64,000 bases of DNA from Gammaproteobacteria bacterium (GCA_030428105.1 JAUIBE010000008.1:62001-126000); one strand, 5' to 3'. Counted from the stretch's first letter, positions 1 to 7,546 are shown. The notes: a model not told the origin generated them from the letters alone. A program made the numbers and translations.

Positions 1-141
1 ATGATGTTGCCCGTGTTGGGCGGGATTTGGGGGGTGTGCAGGGCAATGTGAAGCACCAGGAGCATTCCGGTTCAAACCAGGTCTAGAGCATAGCCCAGTC
101 GCTCCGTGGCTGGCACCCCGGAAGGCAAACTGCAAATTTCG

Positions 142-169
142 GGAACCTTTGGCGGCTTGCTGCATCTTT
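142..169 (+). promoter_or_regulatory. possible ECF-type promoter ahead of the ferritin-like gene
   Basis: GGAACC at 142-147 resembles the GGAAC -35 element of group IV sigma factors. A TCTTT-like element lies about 17 nt downstream. The first gene of the cluster starts at 213 and the third gene encodes an ECF sigma factor, so autoregulation would make sense. The match is short and could be chance. Nothing else recognisable is present in bases 1-212. Confidence 0.22.
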
Positions 170-212
170 GGGGCAAAAGGGAATGAAACCCTAGAAACCA
201 AAGGAAAAAGCA

Positions 213-818
213 ATGAAACCGTTGATCAAGCAACCCCAATCCACCGCTCTTGTTACTCAAACCGCGCAAGCCACGCGCAGGAAATTCCTCAAGCAAAGCG
301 GGGCCGTCACGTTTTCCGGCCTCGCCATCGCCATGCTGGGCGGTGCCTCGCATGCCCACGCGGCTGGAACCAGCGATGAGGCAGCGCAGCAGGATATCCG
401 CATCCTCAACACCGCGATTGCGGCCGAACACGAGGCAGTGGCGGCCTACCAGGTGGGTGCGGAAAGTGGACTGCTCAGCAGCGAGGTGTTGTCCGTTGCC
501 GTGGCCTTCCAGGGGCACCATAAGGAACACGTGGATGCGCTGGTCAAGGCGGTCAGGAGCCTGGGTGGCACTGAGGTGGAGCCTTTAGCCCAGTACCAGT
601 TTCCGGTGGAAAAACTGAAGCAGCAATCTGATGTTCTGCAGTTTGCCGCCGGCCTGGAGCGCGGCGCGGTGAGCGCATATGCCGGGGCCATTCCTGTTTT
701 CGACAACCGCGACCTGGCTGGAGCCGCAGCCAGCATTCTTGCCGACGAGGCGATGCACTGGGCGGTTTTGCGCCACGCGCTGGGTCTCGACCCGGTACCA
801 GGCGCCTTTTTCTCCTGA
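213..818 (+). CDS. Tat-exported ferritin-like domain protein
   Basis: This 201-residue protein starts at an ATG preceded by an AAAGGA Shine-Dalgarno sequence. The N-terminus carries a twin-arginine signal (TRRKFLKQSG around residues 21-30) and a hydrophobic stretch ending ASHAHA, so the folded protein is probably exported by Tat to the periplasm. The mature part is a helical bundle with paired Glu/His motifs (AAEHEAVAAYQ near the start, LERGAVSAY and ADEAMHWAVLRHAL near the end), as in the ferritin-like/DUF4439-type families that bind a di-iron site. Enzymatic activity is not known for these Tat forms. It leads a cluster with a c-type cytochrome and an ECF sigma factor, which suggests a periplasmic redox or metal-stress role. 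The fold is fairly secure; the function is inference. Confidence 0.82.
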   Translation: MKPLIKQPQSTALVTQTAQATRRKFLKQSGAVTFSGLAIAMLGGASHAHAAGTSDEAAQQDIRILNTAIAAEHEAVAAYQVGAESGLLSSEVLSVAVAFQGHHKEHVDALVKAVRSLGGTEVEPLAQYQFPVEKLKQQSDVLQFAAGLERGAVSAYAGAIPVFDNRDLAGAAASILADEAMHWAVLRHALGLDPVPGAFFS

Positions 819-840
819 GCGGATCCAGGCGGGCAGTCGC

Positions 841-1257
841 ATGTGGCGTATTCACAAGTATGCAGCCGGGTTGCTGCTGGTCTGCGGGACTGCAGTTGCA
901 GAAGCGGGTGGCGGTGACCTGGTCACCGCCAGCGCTCAAGGCGAACAGGTATATGCACGTTGCGCAGGGTGCCACTCGCCGGACCGGAATCGGGCCGGGC
1001 CGATGCACTGCGGACTGCTGGGGCGCCTTTCCGGTACAGTGGAAGGGTTTAGCTATTCCGAAGCCATGCGCCAAGCCGAGATCACCTGGAACACCGAGAC
1101 GCTGGACGCCTTTCTGGAAGACCCCACCGGCTATGTCCCAGGTACATCCATGGGCATAAGTGGCATCAGCGATGCCGGCCAGCGGCAAGCACTGGTTGCC
1201 TGGCTTTCGACCTTGACCATCGGCTCGGCCCTGTGCCCGCCGGGCGCCAAGCCTTGA
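841..1257 (+). CDS. small monohaem c-type cytochrome
   Basis: The protein is 138 residues from ATG 841; the frame is open further upstream but that part overlaps the ferritin-like gene. MWRIHKYAAGLLLVCGTAVA is a Sec signal peptide. The mature region has the haem-attachment motif CAGCH followed by a class I cytochrome c layout, with GLLGRLSGTVEGFSYS, WNTETLDAFLEDP and a PGTSMGISGI segment that supplies the likely distal Met ligand. The fold matches the mitochondrial/bacterial cytochrome c superfamily. It lies 22 nt after the ferritin-like gene and 29 nt before the sigma factor and is probably co-transcribed with both. It would carry electrons in the periplasm; its partners are not shown by the sequence. 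Confidence 0.88.
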   Translation: MWRIHKYAAGLLLVCGTAVAEAGGGDLVTASAQGEQVYARCAGCHSPDRNRAGPMHCGLLGRLSGTVEGFSYSEAMRQAEITWNTETLDAFLEDPTGYVPGTSMGISGISDAGQRQALVAWLSTLTIGSALCPPGAKP

Positions 1258-1286
1258 CTAGCGGGGCAGAAACCGGGAATGAATCG

Positions 1287-2003
1287 ATGAATGAACAAGC
1301 CAGCCCAAACCTGGAAAGTGCCGGTCTTGACGAGGCCGAGGCGGTTGCCGCGGTGTTGGCAGGAAACCTGGGCGCCTTCGAGCGCATCATGCGCGCCAAC
1401 AACCAGCGCCTGTTCAGGGTGGCGCGCAGCATAGTCAGCGACGACGCTGAAGCCACTGATGTGGTCCAGGAAACCTACCTGAAAGCCTTCCAGGGCCTGG
1501 CGAAAATCGAAGACCCCCATCGGTTGTCGCACTGGCTGGCAAAAGTGACGCGTAACGGTGCGCTGCAACGCCAGCGAAAGGGCAAGCGGGTGCAACTGAT
1601 GGACCATTCAAGTATGGACAACGTGGTTAGTTTCTCCGCCACTAGGGGTGCGGGTGACTCGCCCGACCGGCGCCTGGCCAACAGCCAGCTTCGAGCGGTG
1701 CTCGAGCGCTGCATTGATGAGCTTCCGGAAACCTTTCGCTGCGTCTTTATTCTGCGGGCCGTCGAACACTGCAGCGTACAGGCAACCGCCGAGATTCTGG
1801 ATATCAAGCAAGCCACGGTAAAAAGCCGCCTTCACCGTGCAAAGCAGATGCTGCAACAGCGCTTGCTGGATTTCAGCGACCAGTCGAATGTCGCGATTCA
1901 CGAGTTTGCAGGCGCGCGCTGTGATGCCCTGGTTCGCAGCGTGATGCAGGCGTTACAGGCCACCTCGCTTCCTCCTGGGCCGGGTGGCTCTGCGAAAGAC
2001 TGA
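1287..2003 (+). CDS. ECF-type RNA polymerase sigma factor
   Basis: A 238-residue sigma-70 family protein of the extracytoplasmic-function group. Region 2 (about residues 30-95) contains ATDVVQETYLKAFQGL and HWLAKVTRNGALQRQRKGKR. Region 4 (about 145-200) contains LPETFRCVFILRAVEHCSV and a helix-turn-helix ending TVKSRLHRAKQMLQQRL. I start at ATG 1287 (MNEQASPN) rather than an in-frame GTG at 1233 that would overlap the cytochrome gene. No anti-sigma factor with a ZAS motif or a long membrane segment follows directly; the next open frames are a doubtful small protein and a two-helix membrane protein. Control of activity is therefore unclear. The ferritin-like and cytochrome genes upstream are its likely targets or signal partners (inference). 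Confidence 0.92.
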   Translation: MNEQASPNLESAGLDEAEAVAAVLAGNLGAFERIMRANNQRLFRVARSIVSDDAEATDVVQETYLKAFQGLAKIEDPHRLSHWLAKVTRNGALQRQRKGKRVQLMDHSSMDNVVSFSATRGAGDSPDRRLANSQLRAVLERCIDELPETFRCVFILRAVEHCSVQATAEILDIKQATVKSRLHRAKQMLQQRLLDFSDQSNVAIHEFAGARCDALVRSVMQALQATSLPPGPGGSAKD

Positions 2004-2092
2004 GAAAGAGCGGGCATTTGTGCCTGTCGGGATATTGCTTCCGGCCTATTGACGGGCATGGCGGGCGGCCTCATATTTGAGCACGGCCAACC

Positions 2093-2470
2093 ATGGCCAA
2101 GAAGCGCCGCGACATGACCCACTCAACGAACAGCATTGCCAAGCTGGCCGCACTCACCGTGCTGGCGGCGCTGTTGTGCGTGGCGCAAATGGCCACGCTG
2201 TGGAAGTCCCACCACGACCAGGGCGTTGCCGCCAAGGGTTTTGAGGTTGGACTGGCACAGGTTATTGAGTGGGAGCGGGGTTCCACTGCGGGCGTCCACG
2301 CCCCGAAGAACTCCGATGATGTGCCGGCCATTTTTCATTCGGCGCATGCTTGTCATCACCAAGCCAAGCGTCACTTCTTCCGCGCCGGTGTCAATCTCGC
2401 AAGCGACGCCGCGCCCCAACTGGCCCTGCCAGGCGTTCGCGCACCTCCTTCTTATGCTTTTTCTGCGTAG
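2093..2470 (+). CDS. hypothetical small protein with N-terminal hydrophobic helix
   Basis: A 125-codon frame starting MAKKRRDMTHSTN, with an alternative ATG at 2114. Residues about 16-34 (AKLAALTVLAALLCVAQMA) form one hydrophobic helix that could be a signal peptide or anchor. The remainder is His-rich (HHDQG, HSAHACHHQAKRHFF) and ends in a Pro/Ala tail. I do not recognise the family. No good Shine-Dalgarno sequence is visible, and open frames also exist on the other strand, so it may not be a real gene. If it is not, bases 2004-2612 hold no recognised gene. Confidence 0.35.
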   Translation: MAKKRRDMTHSTNSIAKLAALTVLAALLCVAQMATLWKSHHDQGVAAKGFEVGLAQVIEWERGSTAGVHAPKNSDDVPAIFHSAHACHHQAKRHFFRAGVNLASDAAPQLALPGVRAPPSYAFSA

Positions 2471-2612
2471 CAACCTGTTTGTTTGATTTTTGATCGGCGG
2501 GCCCCGTGTGGCGCCGCCGCAGCGCGTGGTGGCATGGGTTTGACCCGATTGCCTCCGTGCGCAGGTTGCCGCCTGTTCCTGCAATGGACTGGCGGTGTCT
2601 GGGAGAAGAAAA

Positions 2613-2843
2613 ATGTCGAATTCGGTAGAAAACCCACGCAAGGCCACCGGCCCGTGGTGGTCGCACATGGCCTATGGTCTTGGCGTCATTCTGATTTTTG
2701 TTCCGTTCATGATTCCAGGCGTGGACAGCTGGACGGTGTTTGTTATCTACATGGCTGGCATCAACTCGCTCATCATCCTGGCGCTGCTCTGGGGCGTGGT
2801 GCGTAACGTTCGTGCGGCCTTCAGGCGTCGCAGATTGCGCTAG
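2613..2843 (+). CDS. small two-helix membrane protein
   Basis: A 76-residue protein starting at ATG 2613 (MSNSVENPRK), with GGGAGAAG just upstream as ribosome-binding site. Two hydrophobic segments (HMAYGLGVILIFVPFMI and VFVIYMAGINSLIILALLWG) are followed by a very basic tail (RNVRAAFRRRRLR), predicting an inner-membrane hairpin with the tail in the cytoplasm. I do not recognise the family. It stands in front of a bidirectional hairpin and converges on nnrS. It could be the last gene of the sigma-factor cluster, and a membrane protein there might modulate the sigma factor, but nothing in the sequence shows this. Confidence 0.6.
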   Translation: MSNSVENPRKATGPWWSHMAYGLGVILIFVPFMIPGVDSWTVFVIYMAGINSLIILALLWGVVRNVRAAFRRRRLR

Positions 2844-2863
2844 GAGGGCTGTCTTAACCAGGG

Positions 2864-2885
2864 GCCCGGCTAACCTTAGCCGGGC
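2864..2885. terminator. bidirectional hairpin terminator
   Basis: GCCCGGCTAA and TTAGCCGGGC form a near-perfect 10-bp inverted repeat with almost no loop, followed by TTTCC on the + strand. It lies between two convergent genes. The TAA stop of nnrS (2876-2878 on the - strand) is inside the stem. Confidence 0.7.
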
Positions 2886-4063
2886 TTTCCATCCAAGCGA
2901 GGTTGCAACAGGATTGGCGTATAGACTACGCAATAGATGAGGAAACCGCCTATCCACAGTAGTCCTGCCAGGCCTATGGTCTGCAGGTAGCTGGTGGGCA
3001 GCAGTGCCGGGCCAAACACGCGGATGGCAACGCCCAGCGCCACAAGCAGGTAGGAAATGGCCATAACTGGTGAGACCTTTAACTCCCTGCCGGTGTGTCC
3101 CAGGGATGCGCGCGACATCACCGCCAGGATCATCATCCCGGCTGCGCCTGCACTGAGGCAGTGCATCCAGAAGGCAGCCCAGCCGAAGTGGCCCAGCACA
3201 AACGCAGCCTTGAGCAGCAAGCCGATGGGTAGCCAGGCGTAGCCCAGGTGCAGCACCCAGACAATGGGCTCACCCAGGCTGCGGTGTCCGTTCCAGCCTG
3301 ATAGCCGAACGGCCTGAGCCAGCCCGGCAAGTAAAGCGATGCAGCCCGCCCAGGTGGAACCCGGGAGAAACGCGTCCACCAGCAACACCGCGATCATGGC
3401 AGCAATGGTGGCGCGTTCCAGGGCGCGATAGCTGCGCAGGCGAGGCTCGGCGCCGCTGCGGCGAAGTGCGTTGGCGGTGAACGCCGGCACGATCCGGCCT
3501 CCAATTACGGTGATCAAGAGCAGTACTAGGTTTAGCCCGAAGGTGAGCGCCGCAGAGGCAAGTGCTGGGTTGGCCTTGTTGGCGGCAGCCATGAAAACCA
3601 CATCCGCGGCCCAAAGGGCAAACAATACGCCTATCAGGGGCGTGTTGCGGTTGGGCGAGCGCAGCAATGGCCATGCAATCAATGCAGCCAGCACTGGCAG
3701 GAAAGAGAGTTCCAGCAAGGCGATCAGGTAAAAGGGCATGGTATCTACCAGCGCCAGCGCAACCCTTCCACCAAGCCAGAGTAGGGTCAGGGCCACCAGC
3801 GGCCAGCCTCCAAAGCCCTTTGTTCCGGTCCAACTGGGGACTGCAGTCAGCATGAAACCGGCAATGGCCGCAGCGATGAAACCAAAGAGCATTTCGTGGG
3901 CATGCCACTGTGAGGCTGGAAGCCCGCCCGCCCATGACTGCCCGTTGTGGTAGAGCCACAGCCAGCCGGCAATGCCGAGCACTGCAAACCAGCCGGCAAG
4001 CAGGAAAAAGGGGCGGAAACCGTAGGAAAACAGGGTGTTGATCGATGTCCTGTGCGTGCTCAT
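2876..4063 (-). CDS. nnrS: NnrS family membrane protein
   Basis: A 395-residue polytopic inner-membrane protein with about twelve hydrophobic segments. The N-terminal signature FSYGFRPFFLLAGWFA and the WHAHEMLFGF segment are characteristic of NnrS, a haem- and copper-binding protein that helps cells tolerate nitric oxide and is usually under FNR/NnrR-type control. The C-terminal ALGVAIRVFGP region also fits. The length is typical. A small Cys-rich open frame lies upstream on the same strand and an FNR-type regulator is divergent from it, so nitric-oxide/low-oxygen control is likely. No denitrification reductases are in the window, so NO detoxification rather than respiration is the likely context. 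Confidence 0.92.
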   Translation of the reverse strand: MSTHRTSINTLFSYGFRPFFLLAGWFAVLGIAGWLWLYHNGQSWAGGLPASQWHAHEMLFGFIAAAIAGFMLTAVPSWTGTKGFGGWPLVALTLLWLGGRVALALVDTMPFYLIALLELSFLPVLAALIAWPLLRSPNRNTPLIGVLFALWAADVVFMAAANKANPALASAALTFGLNLVLLLITVIGGRIVPAFTANALRRSGAEPRLRSYRALERATIAAMIAVLLVDAFLPGSTWAGCIALLAGLAQAVRLSGWNGHRSLGEPIVWVLHLGYAWLPIGLLLKAAFVLGHFGWAAFWMHCLSAGAAGMMILAVMSRASLGHTGRELKVSPVMAISYLLVALGVAIRVFGPALLPTSYLQTIGLAGLLWIGGFLIYCVVYTPILLQPRLDGKPG

Positions 4064-4085
4064 TGTTGCAACTGTCCAGTTTCAG

Positions 4086-4298
4086 TTAGCGCCACAAACC
4101 AGCACGGGTACCTGCTTCACTGAGGGAATGAGGCAAAGCGTTGCAGATCCGGTCTTCACCCGCCATGCAGGGACAAACACTCTGTCGCACCAGGCGATCC
4201 GTATCCACCGGGTGCTCAGCATCCTGGGCCTGGCATTTTTCCAGGCAACGTTGCATGTAGGCATAATCGATCGCTCTGGAGTAACCGTCACTGGACAT
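4086..4298 (-). CDS. small cysteine-rich protein upstream of nnrS
   Basis: A 70-residue frame from ATG 4298 (MSSDGYSRAIDYAYMQRC), 9 nt after a perfect AGGAGG, which is the main reason to believe it is translated. It contains CLEKC and CPC motifs (five cysteines in all), no signal peptide and no membrane segment. A second frame overlaps it (stop near 4082) but lacks this ribosome-binding site. The frame stops 23 nt before nnrS and is probably co-transcribed with it. The cysteine spacing might bind metal or an Fe-S cluster. I do not recognise the family. Confidence 0.5.
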   Translation of the reverse strand: MSSDGYSRAIDYAYMQRCLEKCQAQDAEHPVDTDRLVRQSVCPCMAGEDRICNALPHSLSEAGTRAGLWR

Positions 4299-4346
4299 GA
4301 AATTCACCCTCCTGTAGTTGCGCTGATGCTGTCGATAACAAGTTAA

Positions 4347-4366
4347 CGCAAATGAGAATTATTCGC
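4347..4366. promoter_or_regulatory. Fur-box-like palindrome
   Basis: The core AAATGAGAATTATTC at 4350-4364 closely resembles the AT-rich Fur recognition pattern (repeated GATAAT-like hexamers). It sits in the divergent region between the nnrS-side genes and the FNR-type regulator, about 30 nt ahead of a TATAAT box. It could be bound by Fur or by another iron/NO regulator. Judged by eye only. Confidence 0.4.
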
Positions 4367-4389
4367 AACTATGGCGGCGTCTGTTTGAG

Positions 4390-4404
4390 TATAATTTCCC
4401 GGTG
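4390..4404 (+). promoter_or_regulatory. -10 box adjacent to start codon (leaderless FNR gene)
   Basis: A consensus TATAAT at 4390-4395 is followed by 6 nt and then the GTG at 4402. A transcript starting about 7 nt after the -10 would begin at the start codon. There is no Shine-Dalgarno sequence before either GTG 4402 or the alternative ATG 4420. Confidence 0.5.
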
Positions 4405-5160
4405 CCGAACCAGACACGTATGAGCCAGGGCGTTCGCCCGTTTCCCCTTACCGCTGACAGTGATGACATCCAGTTCTGTGGTAACTGCGTCTTTGCGCCC
4501 TGGTGCCTGGAAAATGGTTACGACGTATCAGACCTGGCAGAGCTGCATGTTCTTGTTGAGCATGTTGGCCCTATCGCCGAGGGTGAGTACATCTTCCGCG
4601 AGGGCGAGTCTTTTGATGCCATCGCCGGTATTCGCCAGGGCACGGTCAAGACATACGTCATAGACTTGAACGGCAAGGAGCAGGTACAGGGCTTTTACCT
4701 GCCGGGCGAGGTGATTGGACTGAGCGCAATTTCCCAGGGGCGCTATCCCTGCAATGCGGTGGCCCTGGAGCCGGTGCAGCTTTGTCGCTTTACGTTTTCC
4801 AGGTTGGCAACGCTGTCAGCAAAGCTGCCTGCGTTGCAGGATCGGCTATTCCGGCTGTTGAGTGAAGACATTGGCAAAGCGGCATTGCTGGCCGGTGATT
4901 TCTCAGCGGCTGAGCGCATGGCTGCGTTCCTGGTGGAGCTTTCTCGGCGATACGAAGCACGGGGGCTTCCGCATGATGAGTTTCGCTTGCCGATGGCGCG
5001 GATAGATATCGCCAACTACCTGGGCCTGGCGCCGGAAACGGTTAGCCGAATCATTCGCCGTTTTCAGCAGGACGGGCTGCTTCGAGTGCAGGGGCGCAAT
5101 GTGGAACTCGGTGCGCTTTCGCGCCTGAATGCAATAGCCAGCAATGTGCTGAGAGCCTAG
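4402..5160 (+). CDS. fnr: FNR-type oxygen-sensing Crp/Fnr regulator
   Basis: A 252-residue Crp/Fnr family regulator. The N-terminal cysteines C26-x2-C29-x5-C35 reproduce the spacing of E. coli FNR, and C117 matches the fourth cluster ligand, so it should carry an oxygen-labile [4Fe-4S] cluster. A cyclic-nucleotide-type beta-roll (about residues 50-135) contains FREGESFDAIAGIRQG and YLPGEVIGL. A long dimer helix and a winged helix-turn-helix follow; the recognition helix PETVSRIIRRF keeps the E-x2-S-R pattern of FNR. Expected targets have TTGAT-N4-ATCAA boxes; I did not find a convincing one nearby. Start: GTG 4402 directly after the -10 box, or ATG 4420. Divergent from the nnrS cluster. A second paralogue lies at 13745. 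Confidence 0.92.
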   Translation: MPNQTRMSQGVRPFPLTADSDDIQFCGNCVFAPWCLENGYDVSDLAELHVLVEHVGPIAEGEYIFREGESFDAIAGIRQGTVKTYVIDLNGKEQVQGFYLPGEVIGLSAISQGRYPCNAVALEPVQLCRFTFSRLATLSAKLPALQDRLFRLLSEDIGKAALLAGDFSAAERMAAFLVELSRRYEARGLPHDEFRLPMARIDIANYLGLAPETVSRIIRRFQQDGLLRVQGRNVELGALSRLNAIASNVLRA

Positions 5161-5175
5161 CGCCGACCCCTGGGC

Positions 5176-5532
5176 TTACCGCTTTTCCCGCTGCTCCAGG
5201 TAGTACCGCACCGCATCCTGGACATGGCGAAAACGATCACCACCCAGCTTTTTTCCGCCGTACCAGCGCGTCACTACGACCAAGTGGTTTTCCAGGCCCT
5301 CGCGGCTGAGCATGCGCGCAATGACCATGCCTGCTCCGGCCTCGCCGTCATCGTCCTTGTGAAATTCTTCGCCCTGCACGAACGCCCAGGTGTTGTGGGT
5401 GGCCTTGAGGAATTTCTTGTTGCGGCAAAGTTTTTTAATCAATACCCGGGCTTCATCAACGCTGCTGCAGGGTGCGCCGGAAACCGCATATTTCGAACCA
5501 CGGTCGCTGATGATGCCGGTGAAGGTCTTCAT
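5176..5532 (-). CDS. IMPACT/YigZ-type (UPF0029) protein, N-terminal domain only
   Basis: A 118-residue protein starting at MKTFTGIISDRGSKYAV. The motifs THNTWAFVQGE, DDDGEAGAGMVIARML and VVVTRWYGGKKLGGDRFRH are diagnostic of the UPF0029 domain of YigZ and eukaryotic IMPACT. Bacterial YigZ is about 200 residues and has a second DUF1949 domain; that domain is absent here, so this is a stand-alone single-domain form. Its function is poorly known; IMPACT relates to translation control in eukaryotes. It is convergent with the FNR gene, and its start is 95 nt from the divergent thioredoxin-fold gene. Confidence 0.85.
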   Translation of the reverse strand: MKTFTGIISDRGSKYAVSGAPCSSVDEARVLIKKLCRNKKFLKATHNTWAFVQGEEFHKDDDGEAGAGMVIARMLSREGLENHLVVVTRWYGGKKLGGDRFRHVQDAVRYYLEQREKR

Positions 5533-5627
5533 GGGGCCATTGTACGATGGCCGTGTGCTGGTGGTGCCTGCTGCGAGTTGCGCTAGTATGGGGGCTCCGT
5601 TCCTCGATCGCCCTGGAAAACAACGCA

Positions 5628-6359
5628 ATGAATTTCCGCTTCGCGCTTCTGCTGGTAATGGGTGTGGGCCTGGCCCAGGCTGATGAAATTGAAACGGTGA
5701 AATCCTGGGAGCACTGGCGCCAGCTTGAGATCGAGGACGGAATGTCCGAGACCGAGGCGGATGAACGTGTTGCTGAACTGCTTGCCAACCTTGTAGCCAT
5801 GGATCGCGGCGCGGGCGCAGACCGCATTGGTGTGCCTGCCCCTTCCTTTGATTTTGACGGCTGGCTCAACTCCGAACCGCTTTCGCTCGAAGACCTGCGT
5901 GGCCAGGTGGTGCTGGTGCGGTGGTGGACCGAGACCTGCCCGTTCTGCGCCAGCAGCACGCCCGCACTCAACTCCATCAGTGCGCAGTACGGCCCACAGG
6001 GCCTGACGGTAGTCGGTGTGTACCACCCAAAGGCCGACCGTGACAGCCCGCTAAACGTTCCGCGCGTAGAGCGCGCAGTCGCCGCCCGGGGTCTCGAGTT
6101 TCCCATCGCCATCGACTGGGACTGGCGCAACGGGGTGCTGGCCGACTGGTGGCTGACTGGCCCGGAACGTCCGGCCACCTCGGTGACCTTCCTGCTCGAC
6201 AAGTCCGGCGTGATCCAGTTTGTCCATCCCGGAATGGAATACCACGCCAATGACGGATCATCGAGCGGACTGTTGGGTGGTGAAGAGGCGCACCAGCAGT
6301 GCGGTTCCGACATGCTGGGTATTCAAACGGAAATCGAACGACTGCTGGCAGAGCGCTAA
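5628..6359 (+). CDS. periplasmic thioredoxin-fold (TlpA/redoxin-like) protein with CPFC
   Basis: A 243-residue protein starting at ATG 5628 (MNFRFALLLVMGVGLAQA is a signal peptide). After a charged, perhaps helical, linker (residues about 20-65) comes a redoxin domain with VLVRWWTETCPFCASS. The active-site pair is C104-P-F-C107, followed by VVGVYHPKADRD and GVIQFVHPG typical of the AhpC/TSA/TlpA fold. Location is most likely periplasmic, as a thiol reductase or oxidoreductase. The C-terminal part (about 200-243) includes one extra cysteine (HQQCG). The upstream region is short and shared with the divergent IMPACT-type gene. The substrate is unknown. Confidence 0.86.
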   Translation: MNFRFALLLVMGVGLAQADEIETVKSWEHWRQLEIEDGMSETEADERVAELLANLVAMDRGAGADRIGVPAPSFDFDGWLNSEPLSLEDLRGQVVLVRWWTETCPFCASSTPALNSISAQYGPQGLTVVGVYHPKADRDSPLNVPRVERAVAARGLEFPIAIDWDWRNGVLADWWLTGPERPATSVTFLLDKSGVIQFVHPGMEYHANDGSSSGLLGGEEAHQQCGSDMLGIQTEIERLLAER

Positions 6360-6421
6360 TTCGCCTGGACAGTTAAGCCTTTCTGCCGCCTGGTGCATCC
6401 TAAGGTTGGGAGGTATTAATT

Positions 6422-7222
6422 ATGGTCAGAAAAATTTGTGCTGTTTCATTGCTGTTTTGGGCCACTGCCGTCATGGCCGAACCTGCCGAGGTCATGTTGT
6501 TCGGCGTGTTCCACTTCAAAGACGCCGGCGCCGACATGGTGAAGGTGGAGGACATCAACGTCCTCAGCGAGGAGAACCAGGAATACCTGGATGGCTTGAC
6601 TTCGCGCCTGGCGGAGTTCAATCCAACGGCGGTGCTGTTGGAGTACAACCCCGAAAACGAAGCGCAGATGAACGAACGCTACCAGGCATACCTGGCCGGT
6701 GAATTCGAGCTGCAGGCCAACGAGATTTACCAGCTCGGTTTCCGAATTGCGAAAAAGGCTGGCTTGCAGCGGGTGTACAGCTTTGACCATCGCGAGGTGC
6801 ATTGGAATGCGCAACCGATGTTCGACTATGCCGAGGCCAACGATCCGGCCGCCATGCAGGCCATCAATGCGCTGTACCAGGAGATTACCGAAGAAGAGGC
6901 GCAGGTGCGAAAGACGATGAGCCTGGCCGAGCTGCTGACGCGGGCCAATGATCCTGATCGGGATCGCATTAACATGGATTCCTACCTGCTGACTAACGCG
7001 GTTGGCGCTAGTGATGGTTGGCCAGGCGCCAACGCCACATCAAGCTGGTGGGAACGCAATTTCCGCATGTATGCCCTCATCCAGAAGCACGCAACGCCCG
7101 GTGCGCGGGTCATTGCCATCGGTGGACAGGGGCACACTTCCATACTCAAGGTTTTGCTGGGCATTGACCGGCGGCTTCAGGCGGTAGACGTGGTTCCCTA
7201 CCTGGCGCCAGAATTAGACTGA
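6422..7222 (+). CDS. secreted DUF5694 (TraB/ChaN-like) protein
   Basis: A 266-residue protein with a signal peptide (MVRKICAVSLLFWATAVMA) and a clear GGAGG ribosome-binding site. The mature part begins EVMLFGVFHFKDAGADMVKV and later has AVLLEYNPENEAQMNERY, YSFDHREVHW and a C-terminal VIAIGGQGHTSILKVLL. These conserved His/Glu motifs match DUF5694, a group related to the TraB/PrgY/ChaN fold that includes metal-dependent hydrolase-like proteins. No enzymatic function is established. It is monocistronic or loosely linked to the thioredoxin-fold gene 62 nt upstream. Confidence 0.78.
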   Translation: MVRKICAVSLLFWATAVMAEPAEVMLFGVFHFKDAGADMVKVEDINVLSEENQEYLDGLTSRLAEFNPTAVLLEYNPENEAQMNERYQAYLAGEFELQANEIYQLGFRIAKKAGLQRVYSFDHREVHWNAQPMFDYAEANDPAAMQAINALYQEITEEEAQVRKTMSLAELLTRANDPDRDRINMDSYLLTNAVGASDGWPGANATSSWWERNFRMYALIQKHATPGARVIAIGGQGHTSILKVLLGIDRRLQAVDVVPYLAPELD

Positions 7223-7231
7223 ATCCTGTCC

Positions 7232-7246
7232 TATACTCAATCCATG
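7232..7246 (+). promoter_or_regulatory. -10 box adjacent to start codon
   Basis: TATACT at 7232-7237 is followed by 6 nt and the ATG at 7244. No Shine-Dalgarno sequence is present, and the geometry places the transcript start at the start codon. The -35 match is weak. Confidence 0.4.
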
Positions 7247-7546
7247 GCTATCCTTCGCAAGACGCTGTTGGTGTTCGTGATCGGGCTCTCAGCCCTGGTG
7301 ACGGGCGCTGCACCCGCCCAGGATGGCCCTGTGCCGGCTTTCGCGATCAACTGGTACACCGTTGATGGCGGAGGCGGGGCTTCTTCCGGGGGCACATTCC
7401 AACTTGTCGGCACCATTGGCCAGAGCGACGCCTCGCCGGTCGCCCAGACCGGCGGACCCTTCAGTTTTTCGGGTGGGTTCTGGGGCGCCGGCGGAGTGGA
7501 TTTCCTCTTCAAGGACGGGTTTGAGAACCTGGTGCTTCCGCCCTAG
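7244..7546 (+). CDS. small secreted protein with GTIGQ module and GFE tail
   Basis: A 100-residue secreted protein: signal peptide through about APAQ (residue 26), then NWYTVDGGGGASSGGTFQLV, GTIGQSDA and FSFSGGFWGAGG. This WxxxDGGGG...GTIGQ...GGFW arrangement recurs in many environmental bacteria, usually next to a larger surface protein, as here. The C-terminus FLFKDGFENLVLPP contains the F-x-DGFE motif also seen at the ends of the subtilisin and beta-helix proteins nearby. The function is unknown. It lies 84 nt upstream of the 622-residue surface protein and is probably in its operon. The start follows a -10 box directly. Confidence 0.75.
   Translation: MAILRKTLLVFVIGLSALVTGAAPAQDGPVPAFAINWYTVDGGGGASSGGTFQLVGTIGQSDASPVAQTGGPFSFSGGFWGAGGVDFLFKDGFENLVLPP

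Noticed and set aside
72-530. 152-codon open frame on the - strand at the window start
   Set aside because: It is antisense to the Tat signal and ferritin-like domain gene and shows no family motif.
2123-2668. 181-codon open frame on the - strand
   Set aside because: It has no signal peptide, no ribosome-binding site and no recognisable motif, and it overlaps the better-supported small membrane protein start at 2613.
4321-4401. FNR/DNR box (TTGAT-N4-ATCAA) in the nnrS-fnr gap
   Set aside because: I looked for it because of the gene content, but the nearest match has too many mismatches to report as a site.
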